DNA of 64,000 nt from Flavobacterium amniphilum (GTDB taxonomy: Bacteria > Bacteroidota > Bacteroidia > Flavobacteriales > Flavobacteriaceae): assembly GCF_023634845.1 (NCBI RefSeq), contig NZ_JAMLJL010000002.1, forward strand, positions 1 to 64,000. Reading direction: 5' to 3'. The notes beneath the pieces are model-generated. The model had not been told where the DNA came from. It was given only the letters and a program-made list of their open reading frames with translations, and did no database searches. Below, one piece after another: positions 17,792-26,689 of this stretch. Made by a program: the position numbers and the translations under genes. How positions within the stretch are numbered: position 1 is the first letter of the stretch; each line of letters begins with the position of its first letter.

Positions 17792-18391
17792 TTAATTCTC
17801 ATTGAATTCTTCATCATCAATTTCTTCTTCGTCATATTCTTCATCAGATTCGATATCGAGCTCAAAGAAAGAGAAGACAGAACCACCATAATTCTTGGAG
17901 AAAGAGAAATTAGGTGAGTTTTCAAGTTTGGTATATTTTGAATGCTCCATGATCAGCATTCCTTCATCTTCCAGTAACTCATTGTCAAAAATCAATTCAA
18001 CAATTTTTTCAAATTCTTTCTGTTCCATGCCGTAAGGAGGATCAGCAAAAATAATGTCGTAACTGCCTTTGTGTTTTTCCAGAAACTTAAAAACATCACT
18101 TTTGATTGCCGTAATGTCCATGTCAAATTCCTTTGCAGTTTTTTTAATGAAAGTTACACAACCCATATCGCCATCAACACTGGTGATGGGTTCGGCACCG
18201 CGGGACGCAAATTCGTAACTGATACTTCCGGTTCCTGAAAACAAATCCAAAACCTTTAATTCGGTAAAGTTAAAGTTGTTATTCAGGATATTGAACAATG
18301 CTTCCTTACACATATCGGTTGTGGGTCTAACCGGTAAGTTTTTAGGAGGATTGACTCTTCTTCCTTTATATTTTCCTGAGATTATTCGCAT
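17792..18391 (-). CDS. rsmD: 16S rRNA (guanine-966 N2)-methyltransferase RsmD
   Basis: 199 residues. It begins MRIISGKYKGRRV and VRPTTDMCKEALFN, the diagnostic RsmD N-terminus. The SAM-binding motif is LDLFSGTGSISYEF (about 48-61) and the catalytic DPPY is at 117-120 in FADPPYGMEQ. Unusually acidic residues fill the last 20 positions (ESDEEYDEEEIDDEE), a tail seen in some Flavobacteriaceae RsmD proteins but not needed for catalysis. Its start overlaps the end of the DUF3822 gene by 10 bp, so the two are translationally coupled. Confidence 0.95.
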   Translation of the reverse strand: MRIISGKYKGRRVNPPKNLPVRPTTDMCKEALFNILNNNFNFTELKVLDLFSGTGSISYEFASRGAEPITSVDGDMGCVTFIKKTAKEFDMDITAIKSDVFKFLEKHKGSYDIIFADPPYGMEQKEFEKIVELIFDNELLEDEGMLIMEHSKYTKLENSPNFSFSKNYGGSVFSFFELDIESDEEYDEEEIDDEEFNEN

Positions 18392-19206
18392 CCGTGAATC
18401 AGTATAAAATGTTGTAAATAATTTTGTTGTGAAATTTTACGTTCCAAGTCGTTATGTTCAAAAAACAAAGAAACATTGCGTACATATTTATAGGCAATTT
18501 TATACACTTCACTTTCTTTTGAAATATTTCCGAAAAGCTTTAGCTGGAACGTTTCCGGATTTAATTGTAACTGTTCAACCGTGAAAAGCAAATAATAAAT
18601 AAAGTCTTCTTTGGTTTTGTATTCAAACGTATTGAAAAGTACCAATCGTTGATTTTTTATGGCAACCAACTGGAAATTATCGTTTTGGCAATGAATGTAA
18701 ACCTGTGGTTCATCATTGTTTTTATTTAAATCCAATAGTTTTTTGACCAATATGGAAAATGAATGTTTGTAACTGAAATTTCCGTAAATATCAATCAATG
18801 CATTGTTAATGTTCACATATGGAATATAAACATTATTCATTTCGTAATTGGTAATTTCATCATAAGTGATAAAATCGTTTTCAAAAACTTTCACATTGTA
18901 CTGAAGGTAACTTCCCAAATACTCTTCATCAAACAAAACCTGTGGAACAAAGGTATTCAGGTTGTTGTTGTATAGCACGGTAACATTGTCAAAATCAGCT
19001 TGTAAGACGGGAGTGTTTTTAATGAAATCGATAATTAATTTTTCAGTTTCCATCAAATTAACCGATTTACCCAGAGGATAATCACCAAAAGTCTCGATTT
19101 TATCTGTCAGTGTATCAACAATGCAAAAAGATATTTCCGATAATGAAATCTGGAGTATTAACCGGCTGTATTTTTTATCGAGAATATTCGTGCTTGACGT
19201 GTGCAT
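18382..19206 (-). CDS. DUF3822 family protein
   Basis: 274 residues. An N-terminal half (RLILQISLSEISFCIVD) and a C-terminal half show an actin/ASKHA-like strand pattern, as in DUF3822. That family is Bacteroidota-specific and usually sits next to rsmD. No catalytic motif is evident and the role is unknown. It overlaps rsmD by 10 bp. The gene has a good promoter (19230-19261), and the start at 19206 lies 24 bp below the -7 box. The constant pairing with rsmD suggests a role in ribosome maturation, but this is inference. Confidence 0.85.
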   Translation of the reverse strand: MHTSSTNILDKKYSRLILQISLSEISFCIVDTLTDKIETFGDYPLGKSVNLMETEKLIIDFIKNTPVLQADFDNVTVLYNNNLNTFVPQVLFDEEYLGSYLQYNVKVFENDFITYDEITNYEMNNVYIPYVNINNALIDIYGNFSYKHSFSILVKKLLDLNKNNDEPQVYIHCQNDNFQLVAIKNQRLVLFNTFEYKTKEDFIYYLLFTVEQLQLNPETFQLKLFGNISKESEVYKIAYKYVRNVSLFFEHNDLERKISQQNYLQHFILIHGCE

Positions 19207-19229
19207 TTCGGGATTTTGACGTTTGTAGG

Positions 19230-19261
19230 CAAATCTACAATATTTTTTGGGTTATACGCAA
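19230..19261 (-). promoter_or_regulatory. Flavobacterial promoter for DUF3822-rsmD
   Basis: On the minus strand, TTG at 19261-19259, a 21-bp spacer, then TAGATTTG at 19237-19230. Both elements and the spacing fit the -33/-7 consensus described for Flavobacterium. A divergent TATCTTTG at 19281-19288 may serve the helicase gene. Confidence 0.6.
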
Positions 19262-19313
19262 GCGAGTCGGTTTTACTCTGTATCTTTGGAAAATAATATT
19301 TCAAGATTACCCA

Positions 19314-20735
19314 ATGAGTTCGCAGCTGTTTTACACTATTTTACGAAAAAGTTTTCCCTTCCAACCCACCTTAAAACAGGATGTCTTTTTCTCAAAAATT
19401 GCTGAATTCATTTCCAGTCCGAATAAAAATGAAATTTTCGTATTGAAAGGATATGCAGGAACCGGAAAAACAACGGTAATTTCAACTATTGTCAACAATC
19501 TGGGTGAAGTCAAAAAAAAGTATGTATTGCTGGCACCAACCGGAAGAGCAGCGAAAGTAATTGCCAATTATTCCAACAAACCGGCACATACCATCCATAA
19601 GAAAATATATTTTCCAAAGAAAGGGAAGGGTGGAGGTGTGAGTTTTACGATGCAAACCAACAAACATACTAATACCATATTCATAGTCGATGAGTCTTCG
19701 ATGATTTCAGATGCAGATTCCGATTCAAAAATGTATGCTAACGGTTCGTTATTGGATGATTTGATTTCCTATGTGTATTCGGGACAGAATTGCAAGATGA
19801 TTTTGTTGGGAGACACAGCACAGTTGCCTCCGGTACATTTAGACATTTCGCCTGCTTTGAATACTGATACATTAAGTCTGAATTACGATAAGGAAGTAAT
19901 TTCCATTGAGCTGGATGAAGTCATGCGTCAGGAAGAAAATTCGGGAATTTTATACAATGCCACCGAATTAAGGGAATTACTGAAAGATTCTTTCATCACT
20001 GATTTTCAGTTTAAATTAAAAGGTTTCAAGGATATTGTCCGTTTAACTGACGGCTATGATATCCAGGATGCCATCAATCAGGCGTATAGTAATTATTCGA
20101 TTGAGGACACTACATTTATTGTCCGTTCCAATAAAAGAGCGAATCAGTATAATCAACAAATCAGGGCTAAAATCTTGGGCAAGGAAAGTGAACTTTCGGC
20201 TGGTGATTTTTTAATGGTCGTGAAAAATAATTATTTTTGGCTGAAAGAAACAGACGAGGCCGGATTTATTGCCAATGGTGATATCATTGAGGTTTTGGAA
20301 ATAAGGAGTATTAAGGAATTATACGGATTTAAGTTTGCAGTAGTAAAAATCCGAATGATCGATTATCCTGATCAGAAACCGTTCGATACCATATTATTGC
20401 TGGATACGATTATGAGTGAATCACCTTCATTGACGTATGAAGAATCCAATCAGCTGTATCAGGAAGTGATGAAGGATTATGAGAATGAGACTGCCGCTTA
20501 CCGAAAGTTTTTAAAGATAAAAGAAAACGAATATTTTAATGCATTACAGGTCAAGTTTTCTTATGCCATTACCTGTCACAAATCGCAGGGAGGCCAATGG
20601 AATACGGTATTTATTGAGCAGCCTTATTTACCCAATGGTATTGACCGGGATTATGTGAGGTGGTTGTATACGGCAATTACAAGAGCAAAGGATAAGTTAT
20701 ACTTAATAGGTTTTAAAGACGAGTATTTTACTTAA
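19314..20735 (+). CDS. RecD/Dda-like SF1B DNA helicase
   Basis: 473 residues from ATG 19314. Upstream in-frame sequence overlaps the DUF3822 gene and its promoter, so longer starts are rejected. Walker A is GYAGTGKT (46-53), motif II is FIVDESSMIS (about 120), and motif III is LLGDTAQLPPV. The C-terminal UvrD_C2 domain has YAITCHKSQGGQW and YTAITRAKDKLYLIG. This arrangement matches the stand-alone AAA/RecD-like 5'-3' helicases common in Bacteroidota. The biological role (repair or replication restart) is inferred. A perfect TATCTTTG box lies 26 bp before the start codon. Confidence 0.9.
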   Translation: MSSQLFYTILRKSFPFQPTLKQDVFFSKIAEFISSPNKNEIFVLKGYAGTGKTTVISTIVNNLGEVKKKYVLLAPTGRAAKVIANYSNKPAHTIHKKIYFPKKGKGGGVSFTMQTNKHTNTIFIVDESSMISDADSDSKMYANGSLLDDLISYVYSGQNCKMILLGDTAQLPPVHLDISPALNTDTLSLNYDKEVISIELDEVMRQEENSGILYNATELRELLKDSFITDFQFKLKGFKDIVRLTDGYDIQDAINQAYSNYSIEDTTFIVRSNKRANQYNQQIRAKILGKESELSAGDFLMVVKNNYFWLKETDEAGFIANGDIIEVLEIRSIKELYGFKFAVVKIRMIDYPDQKPFDTILLLDTIMSESPSLTYEESNQLYQEVMKDYENETAAYRKFLKIKENEYFNALQVKFSYAITCHKSQGGQWNTVFIEQPYLPNGIDRDYVRWLYTAITRAKDKLYLIGFKDEYFT

Positions 20736-20775
20736 CAGTAATTATAAAAGAAAATTAAAAATAGAGTTTTAAGGA

Positions 20776-21159
20776 ATGAAATTCAAATATATTGTAACAG
20801 TAATCATAGTAGTTATTGGCATTCTATCAGTAATACTGTATTCCAGTATTAAAGATGCTGATATTGAATACCGTTATGGAGATTTTGCCAAAATGTACCA
20901 TCAATTTGATGATTCAAAGAGTTACTTTGTCATTATTGATAAGAACAAAACCGGTTTTCTATTGAAATACGGAGATGTTTTATTGGTAGAAGATCAAAAA
21001 TGTCTGACACATTTAACCGATTACAGCCCAAGTCAAACCGAAGTTTATCAGTTTGTTCCGGAAGAAACTTTTGATAAGTTTACTCTAAAAGAAGCTGAAG
21101 AATTAACGAAAAAGAAAACAACACAGTTAGTTTTTGAGCCAATTAAATTATCTAAATAA
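20776..21159 (+). CDS. Membrane-anchored small protein, unknown function
   Basis: 127 residues. One N-terminal transmembrane segment (about 6-24, [18 protein letters not shown]) acts as an uncleaved anchor. A soluble domain follows with many acidic and aromatic residues ([33 protein letters not shown]). No cysteine pairs or enzymatic motif. It lies 40 bp after the helicase gene and 13 bp before kdsB on the same strand, so it may be co-transcribed with kdsB. I do not recognise the family. Confidence 0.65.
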   Translation: MKFKYIVTVIIVVIGILSVILYSSIKDADIEYRYGDFAKMYHQFDDSKSYFVIIDKNKTGFLLKYGDVLLVEDQKCLTHLTDYSPSQTEVYQFVPEETFDKFTLKEAEELTKKKTTQLVFEPIKLSK

Positions 21160-21172
21160 TAAAATAGAAAAA

Positions 21173-21898
21173 ATGAAAATCATTGCAGTAATTCCAGCCC
21201 GCTATGCTTCAACCCGTTTTCCGGCAAAACTGATGCAGGATTTAGGAGGAAAAACAGTTATTTTAAGGACATACGAAGCAGCAATTGCTACCCAATTGTT
21301 TGATGATGTTTTTGTGGTAACCGATTCTGATTTGATTTTCAATGAAATAACTTTAAATGGCGGAAAAGCCATTATGAGCATAAAGGAACACGAAAGCGGG
21401 AGTGACCGTATTGCCGAAGCCGTTCAAAATATGGATGTTGATGTAGTAATCAATGTGCAGGGAGATGAGCCTTTTATCAATAAAGAGCCTCTGGAAAAAG
21501 TAATTGAGGTTTTTAAAAATGATACAGATAAAAAGGTGGATCTGGCTTCCCTGATGTTTGAAATAAAAGACAAGACCGAAATTGAAAACCCTAATAATGT
21601 GAAAGTTATTGTGGACCAACAAGATTTTGCATTATATTTTTCGCGTTCGGTAATTCCGTATCCAAGAGAAGAAAATGCAGGAGTGCGTTATATGAAACAC
21701 ATTGGTATTTATGCTTTCAGAAAAGAAGCTTTGATGGATTTTTATACTTTACCGATGTTATCATTGGAAGCTTCGGAGAAACTGGAACAACTCCGTTACC
21801 TTGAATATGGAAAACGTATCAGAATGGTTGAAACATCGCATGCAAGTATTGGTATTGATACACCTGAAGATCTTGAAAAAGCCAGAAAATTAGTCTGA
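21173..21898 (+). CDS. kdsB: 3-deoxy-manno-octulosonate cytidylyltransferase
   Basis: 241 residues. CMP-Kdo synthetase activates Kdo for lipopolysaccharide inner core synthesis in the cytoplasm. The nucleotide loop is [13 protein letters not shown] (about 7-19), and the metal-binding stretch is [12 protein letters not shown] (about 94-105). The end, [11 protein letters not shown], is the family's C-terminal signature. The start is ATG 21173, because upstream residues belong to the tail of the preceding gene. Its 3' end overlaps the convergent gene at 21890 by 9 bp. Confidence 0.96.
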   Translation: MKIIAVIPARYASTRFPAKLMQDLGGKTVILRTYEAAIATQLFDDVFVVTDSDLIFNEITLNGGKAIMSIKEHESGSDRIAEAVQNMDVDVVINVQGDEPFINKEPLEKVIEVFKNDTDKKVDLASLMFEIKDKTEIENPNNVKVIVDQQDFALYFSRSVIPYPREENAGVRYMKHIGIYAFRKEALMDFYTLPMLSLEASEKLEQLRYLEYGKRIRMVETSHASIGIDTPEDLEKARKLV

Positions 21899-22399
21899 TT
21901 TTTTTGTCTGGAAGTAAAAACTACGGACGAATGTAATATCTGATAACTCATCAAAATTTGTCATTTCGATACCATTTTGGATGATAACATAGTTGACATT
22001 CAATTTTGAAAGTTGACTATTTAGAAAATCAATAAATTCCTGATCATTAAAATACTCGTAATCAAATGGCGGTATTCCTCTCAATTCTTCCGGGGCTGAT
22101 AGTCTTTTGATGCCTATATTACCTTTTACAAAATAAAATTTTCCTTCGGATGAAATTTTAAAATTCAGGTTGCAATTTTTTGGATTAAGACTAAAAGTCT
22201 GGTTTTTTTTGAATTTTTCCAGATCTTTTTCTTCCAGAACAATAAGTGACATTGGGCTACGTCTTCTTAAATATCCTGTTTTAGTTTCTTTATTTATCAG
22301 AAAGTCTTCAAATTGGATTTGCATTGGTTTCTTTTGGTTTTCCTGTCCAAAAGAAATTGTAGTTAATAATAAAGTATAAAGAGTTACGATTAATTTCAT
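21890..22399 (-). CDS. Secreted protein, unknown function
   Basis: 169 residues from ATG 22399 ([19 protein letters not shown]), giving a clean signal peptide. The earlier in-frame ATG at 22444 is rejected because a strong promoter lies between the two. The mature part has alternating charged and aromatic residues ([37 protein letters not shown]) without recognised motifs. It is monocistronic and convergent with kdsB, overlapping it by 9 bp. Confidence 0.7.
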   Translation of the reverse strand: MKLIVTLYTLLLTTISFGQENQKKPMQIQFEDFLINKETKTGYLRRRSPMSLIVLEEKDLEKFKKNQTFSLNPKNCNLNFKISSEGKFYFVKGNIGIKRLSAPEELRGIPPFDYEYFNDQEFIDFLNSQLSKLNVNYVIIQNGIEMTNFDELSDITFVRSFYFQTKKSD

Positions 22400-22421
22400 T
22401 TTTGCTTTAAAATAAGGAAGG

Positions 22422-22452
22422 CAAATATATTCAGAGTGACACAAAATGCCAA
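22422..22452 (-). promoter_or_regulatory. Flavobacterial promoter
   Basis: On the minus strand, TTG at 22452-22450, a 20-bp spacer, then TATATTTG at 22429-22422. A start near 22415 sets the translation start at 22399 for the secreted protein. Confidence 0.6.
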
Positions 22453-22527
22453 AATAATGTTATAGTACCTTGTGGTTTTTGATAAAAAAATGATTTTTTG
22501 TATTTTTATGGTAAACCAAATAAAAAT

Positions 22528-23487
22528 ATGAAGCCAATTTTTTCCAGTATTATTTTACGGTTCATTTCAAAAAACGGAGATAAAGATTTAACCCGATATC
22601 AGGTAGCCAAAAAACGCCGGGATTTTGTTGTAAATCTCAAGCGTGGATTGAAGGATTTTATTTTAATAGGAGTAGGGATTTTTTCAGCATCCTTCGGATT
22701 TAAAGGTTTTTTGTTAACCAATGATTTTATCGACGGAGGTGCTACCGGTATATCCCTTTTAATTTCGGCTATAACTAAAACACCTTTATATATATTAATT
22801 ATCTGTGTCAACATTCCATTTGTATTATTGGGATTTCGGGTAATTGGGAAGCAGTTTGCCATAAAAACAGCTTTGGCTATTGCCGGATTATCACTTTGTC
22901 TGGCTACAGTAACTTTTCCGAATGTGACCAATGATAATTTACTGGTTGCAGTTTTTGGAGGTTTTTTTCTTGGTGCCGGTATTGGATTTTCGGTAAGAGG
23001 AGGTGCGGTTATTGACGGGACAGAAGTATTGGCAATTTATCTGAGTCGGAAATTCGGAACAACAATAGGTGATATTATCATAGTTATCAATATATTTATA
23101 TTTTCATCCGCTGCTTATTTCTTAGGAATTGACATCGCTTTGTATTCAATGATTACTTATTTATCAGCATCAAAAACACTCGACTTTATTGTTGAAGGTA
23201 TTGATGAATATATTGGTGTGACCATTGTTTCCTCGAACAGTGATGCAATCCGCCAAATGATTATTGATGTAATGGGAAGAGGCGTGACGGTTTACAGTGG
23301 CCAACGTGGTTTCGGAAAAAGAGGAGAAACTAAAGAAACTGAAATTATCTACACTGTTATCACCCGTTTGGAACTTAATAAACTGAATACGGAAATCGAA
23401 AAAATCGATCCACATTGCTTTATTGTCATGAATAGTGTTAAGGATACAAAAGGAGGGATGATCAAAAAAAGAGCATTAAAACATTAA
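22528..23487 (+). CDS. YitT family membrane protein (DUF161 and DUF2179)
   Basis: 319 residues from ATG 22528. Five or six transmembrane segments between about 45 and 230 carry the YitT signatures SFGFKGFLLTNDFIDGGATG, FGGFFLGAGIGFSVRGGAV and DGTEVLAIYLSRKFG. A soluble C-terminal DUF2179 domain contains GRGVTVYSGQRGFGK and a beta-strand/helix repeat. Members sit in the inner membrane. Their transport role is not established in general. It ends 3 bp before a convergent gene. Confidence 0.88.
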   Translation: MKPIFSSIILRFISKNGDKDLTRYQVAKKRRDFVVNLKRGLKDFILIGVGIFSASFGFKGFLLTNDFIDGGATGISLLISAITKTPLYILIICVNIPFVLLGFRVIGKQFAIKTALAIAGLSLCLATVTFPNVTNDNLLVAVFGGFFLGAGIGFSVRGGAVIDGTEVLAIYLSRKFGTTIGDIIIVINIFIFSSAAYFLGIDIALYSMITYLSASKTLDFIVEGIDEYIGVTIVSSNSDAIRQMIIDVMGRGVTVYSGQRGFGKRGETKETEIIYTVITRLELNKLNTEIEKIDPHCFIVMNSVKDTKGGMIKKRALKH

Positions 23488-23490
23488 GCC

Positions 23491-24156
23491 TTAATCATTT
23501 GAAAGGATAAACAGTTCGTTATCGCCTTCAACTCTCGATAATTTGATGACCGAGGTAAATTTTGTCCGGATCATTTTTTCAAAATTATGATTTCTCTCGT
23601 GTTCACTGCTTAAAACTACAATCGAATTGAATAATACAACGCCTTCTTTATTCAATAAACGTCTGATGTTTTCCATGAAATCAATGGTAAATAGAAAGTC
23701 GGGCATTATGTTGTCCTGAAATATATCAATGATGACCAAATCATATTTTACGGAATTATTTTTGACAAATTCAGAGGCATCATCAATGATGATTTCAAGA
23801 TTGGTAATTTGATTTAATCCAAAATAGTTATTGGCCAATTCAATTGATTTTTCATCTAATTCAACACCGGTTATTTTTCCTGAATTAAGGTATTCATCCC
23901 TTAATGTCTTAATGACACTTCCGCCGGCAACTCCTAATATCAGCGTGTTTTCGATATTTTTAATTTTGGTTTTTCCAATTTGATTCAAACCAATTCGCAT
24001 TACCCTTTGCAAGCTTCCAAACGAAAAATTTGTGTTTTTTGAATCCAGGACCAAACGGCCATTATTCCATGTGACTTCCAGATTTTTATTGATTTCAGAA
24101 TGAGTATTGTGGATGGTAACCGGAAAAATATAGCTTAAAAGTCGCTTGAAATTCAT
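23491..24156 (-). CDS. Spermidine-synthase-like methyltransferase
   Basis: 221 residues with a Rossmann SAM/dcSAM-binding core. The glycine loop is LILGVAGGSVIKTLR (about 70-84), the acidic residue after strand two is in ITGVELDEKSIELA, and YDLVIIDIFQDN is the motif where spermidine synthases keep a catalytic Asp. It is shorter than true spermidine synthases and lacks their N-terminal beta domain. It may be a methyltransferase or an orphan paralogue, so no gene symbol is given. It is divergent from the acyltransferase gene, and a TAAGTTTG box at 24205-24198 could drive it. Confidence 0.75.
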   Translation of the reverse strand: MNFKRLLSYIFPVTIHNTHSEINKNLEVTWNNGRLVLDSKNTNFSFGSLQRVMRIGLNQIGKTKIKNIENTLILGVAGGSVIKTLRDEYLNSGKITGVELDEKSIELANNYFGLNQITNLEIIIDDASEFVKNNSVKYDLVIIDIFQDNIMPDFLFTIDFMENIRRLLNKEGVVLFNSIVVLSSEHERNHNFEKMIRTKFTSVIKLSRVEGDNELFILSND

Positions 24157-24209
24157 GGATCAAATTTTCTATTCGTAAATATAATGCTATTTTTGAGCAA
24201 ACTTAAGTT

Positions 24210-24758
24210 ATGAAGAAGAAACTCTACGAATATATTTTTTTCAAATTGATGGGATGGAAGATTGTTGGGGAATTTGATACCTCAATAAAAAAATGTGTAC
24301 TTCCGGTTGTGCCGCATACGAGTTGGCATGATTTTTACCTTGGCCTGCTCACCCGCGGCTGCATGAATATGGAAATTAACTTCGTAGCAAAGAAAGAGTT
24401 GTTTGCATTTCCTTTCGGTTATTACTTCAGATGGGTAGGAGGTACACCTTTGAATCGTTTTACCAATGAAAATAAAGTTGATGCAATAGCTAAAATTTTT
24501 CAGGAAAAAGAAGTATTCAGATTAGCGATTTCACCTGAAGGAACACGAAAAAAAGTAACCGAATGGAGAACCGGGTTTTATTATATAGCTTTAAAAGGAG
24601 GCGTTCCGATTGTCCCGATTGGGTTCGATTGGAAAAACAAGCAGGTTATTGTTTTTCCAACAATTCATCCGACGGGAGATAAAGAAGTTGATTTTAAAAT
24701 TTTGGAAGGCTATCTAAAAGGTATTGAAGGAAAAATTCCGGAGAATAGTTATTTATAA
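24210..24758 (+). CDS. 1-acylglycerol-3-phosphate acyltransferase family protein
   Basis: 182 residues, a short PlsC-like acyltransferase. The catalytic HX4D is HTSWHD (His36, Asp41). The second block is FRWVGGTPLNR, the third is ISPEGTRKK (about 108-116), and the final GGVPIVPIGF completes the four motifs. Small members such as this are common in Flavobacteriia and may acylate ornithine lipids, glycerolipids or other acceptors. There is no obvious membrane anchor. A perfect TATTTTTG box is at 24188-24195, so transcription is likely independent. Confidence 0.88.
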   Translation: MKKKLYEYIFFKLMGWKIVGEFDTSIKKCVLPVVPHTSWHDFYLGLLTRGCMNMEINFVAKKELFAFPFGYYFRWVGGTPLNRFTNENKVDAIAKIFQEKEVFRLAISPEGTRKKVTEWRTGFYYIALKGGVPIVPIGFDWKNKQVIVFPTIHPTGDKEVDFKILEGYLKGIEGKIPENSYL

Positions 24759-24834
24759 AAAAAAGTAAATTCACTTAAAACCAATGTATTACATTTTTCG
24801 TACATGTAGTTAAAAAACTATAAAACTATATGCT

Positions 24835-25830
24835 ATGAAAAATTTTTTTCTTCCAATTTTAGTACTTGGGTGCTTTTTTGTATCCTGCGAAAACGATGAC
24901 GACTCATCAAATGACGAATTAAAATTAATCACGGCCAGTAATACTTCGGCCAAGGTGTCTTACACAAATTTATTGTCATCTTCTCCAACAGCCCAATTTT
25001 TTACAGTTGGTGGTGTTGATGCTGACGGTGCCTATTTTGACAGTGAAAATGATGAATTGATTATTGCATCACGCACCAATAACCGTTTGGAATTATACAA
25101 AGGTTTAAATGCTTCAGCAAAAAACAATACTGATAATTTAAGTCTTGGTTTTTACAGTACTTCTGATTTTAGCAATCCACGTGAAATAGCTGTAGCTGGA
25201 GATAAAGTAGTTGTTACCCAGGATCAAAATGCCGGAAATGGGAATGTAAATAAACTGGTTGTTTATCAAAAAACTACTGCGGGCTTTACATTGCTGAATT
25301 CTTATACAGTGAATTTTAAAACTTGGGGAATTCATATTGACGGTACAACACTTTATGCTGTAGCCGATTTAACAAGTGATTTGGTTGTTTTTAATGATTT
25401 CTTTTCAAACCCAAGCGGTACTATTAGCCCTTCAAAAAGAGTTACAATCCAAGGATTGGTCAGAACACACGGAATTACATTTTCTAAAAAAGATAATAGA
25501 ATGATTTTGACTGATGTAGGAAGTGCAGCATCAAGTACTGATGGAGGTTTAATCGTGATAAATAATTTTTCAAATGTAATGGCTGCAACTTCTGATTTGG
25601 GAACTATTTCGTCCGATAATCAAATCAGGGTTTACGGGACTTTTTCAAAATTAGGAAATCCGGTAGATGTGGCTTACGATGATAAAACCGAATATATATA
25701 TGTTGCAGAAAGATTAAATGGCGGTGGTCAGGTATTGGTTTTTACAAATCCAACCATCAACGGCGATGTTTTACCGATAAGTTCAAGAGTTGAAGCAGGA
25801 GTTTCATCAGTATATCTGATTAGGAAATAG
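24835..25830 (+). CDS. Surface lipoprotein with beta-propeller-like repeats
   Basis: 331 residues with a lipoprotein signal: hydrophobic stretch, then FVSC with lipidated Cys18. The next residues, ENDDDSSND, are strongly acidic and resemble the lipoprotein surface-export signal reported for Bacteroidota. The body shows repeated blades such as DGAYFDSENDELIIAS, GDKVVVTQDQN and DVAYDDKTEYIYVAERL. That is a YVTN/NHL-type beta-propeller pattern with about 50-residue spacing. The ligand is unknown. A hairpin terminator follows at 25863-25898. Confidence 0.75.
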   Translation: MKNFFLPILVLGCFFVSCENDDDSSNDELKLITASNTSAKVSYTNLLSSSPTAQFFTVGGVDADGAYFDSENDELIIASRTNNRLELYKGLNASAKNNTDNLSLGFYSTSDFSNPREIAVAGDKVVVTQDQNAGNGNVNKLVVYQKTTAGFTLLNSYTVNFKTWGIHIDGTTLYAVADLTSDLVVFNDFFSNPSGTISPSKRVTIQGLVRTHGITFSKKDNRMILTDVGSAASSTDGGLIVINNFSNVMAATSDLGTISSDNQIRVYGTFSKLGNPVDVAYDDKTEYIYVAERLNGGGQVLVFTNPTINGDVLPISSRVEAGVSSVYLIRK

Positions 25831-25862
25831 TTAATTAGTTTAGTTAGTTATTATTTTTTGTG

Positions 25863-25898
25863 AAAAGCCTTAGTCTATGAAAACCGATTAAGGCTTTT
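25863..25898. terminator. Bidirectional terminator
   Basis: AAAAGCCTTA (25863-25872) pairs with TAAGGCTTTT (25889-25898). It serves the lipoprotein gene and overlaps the stop codon of the convergent XRE gene. Confidence 0.8.
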
Positions 25899-26391
25899 GG
25901 TTTTTATATTCTTTAAATGTTCCGTCTTTATAAAAAAACACAATTCTTTCAACTTCAATATCATTAACAGGAGAGGGGCTCAAAATTCGCGTATTTGAAA
26001 AAATTTCTTCGGGAATTTCATTTACACGATTTTTTTGGAAGCTTGGCTGTTCTCCGGAAAATAAATCCGCTTGTAGATTTTCCTTAATAATTTCATTGGG
26101 TTTTACCTGATTGGAAGATAGAGGAGATATTGGTTGATTATAATTGGACCCTTCAAATGAATCAGATTTTGGAAAATCACCTTTTCCATTTAAAATCCAA
26201 TACAAATCAACATCCGGAAATTCACTGACAATTTTCAGTATTAAATCCAGACTTGGTTTGTTTCTTCCTGAGAGTAGGTGAGACAAACTGGATCGTTGTA
26301 CTCCAATTTTATCGGCAAAGGAAGAAGCAGATAAATTGTAATATTCCAGGATTATTTCTAATCTTCTTATAAAATCATCTATGTTTACCAT
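25888..26391 (-). CDS. XRE-family transcriptional regulator
   Basis: 167 residues from ATG 26391. An N-terminal Cro/CI-type HTH (about 5-65: SASSFADKIGVQRSSLSHLL, then SGRNKPSLDLILKI) is followed by WILNGKGDFPK. A Ser/Asn/Pro-rich linker leads to a C-terminal VERIVFFYKDGTFKEY motif that looks like a small sensing or dimerisation strand pair. An ATG 30 bp upstream (26421) is possible. The 26391 start is preferred because it fits the family N-terminus. The start codon is overlapped by an operator-like palindrome (26384-26397), so autorepression is likely. It is divergent from the M14 peptidase gene. Confidence 0.85.
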   Translation of the reverse strand: MVNIDDFIRRLEIILEYYNLSASSFADKIGVQRSSLSHLLSGRNKPSLDLILKIVSEFPDVDLYWILNGKGDFPKSDSFEGSNYNQPISPLSSNQVKPNEIIKENLQADLFSGEQPSFQKNRVNEIPEEIFSNTRILSPSPVNDIEVERIVFFYKDGTFKEYKNQKP

Positions 26392-26677
26392 TGTAAAGAA
26401 GTACTTATTAGGTGGTAACAAATGTAAACAAATAATATTTAATATTTCGTTTTACAATTGTAAACATCGGTAATAGAAGCAAAGTGATAATTTATATAAA
26501 AATGTTTAAGATATTGTAAATTAAATAATTAAAAACATAATAAGGTATTTATTGTTTATGTGTAAATAATTGTTTACTAATGTTAACTCACGTACCAAGT
26601 TATTGTTTACAGAATTGAACAAATTAATAATTTGCTTAATTTACAATTGTAAATAATAAGATGTTTACATTTGTAAA
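26384..26677. promoter_or_regulatory. Cluster of TTTACA-NN-TGTAAA palindromic operators
   Basis: Perfect 14-bp palindromes lie at 26451-26464, 26640-26653 and 26664-26677. A one-mismatch copy at 26384-26397 covers the XRE start codon. Degenerate copies sit at 26415-26428 and 26573-26586. The two sites at 26640 and 26664 lie directly before the M14 peptidase start at 26690. The region is the 298-bp divergent space between the XRE regulator and the peptidase, and the regulator is the natural candidate to bind them. Confidence 0.8.
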
Positions 26678-26689
26678 AATATAGCACAC

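Noticed and set aside
19110..19313. Longer N-terminus for the RecD-like helicase
   Set aside because: It would overlap the divergent DUF3822 gene and promoter, and the extra residues are not helicase-like.
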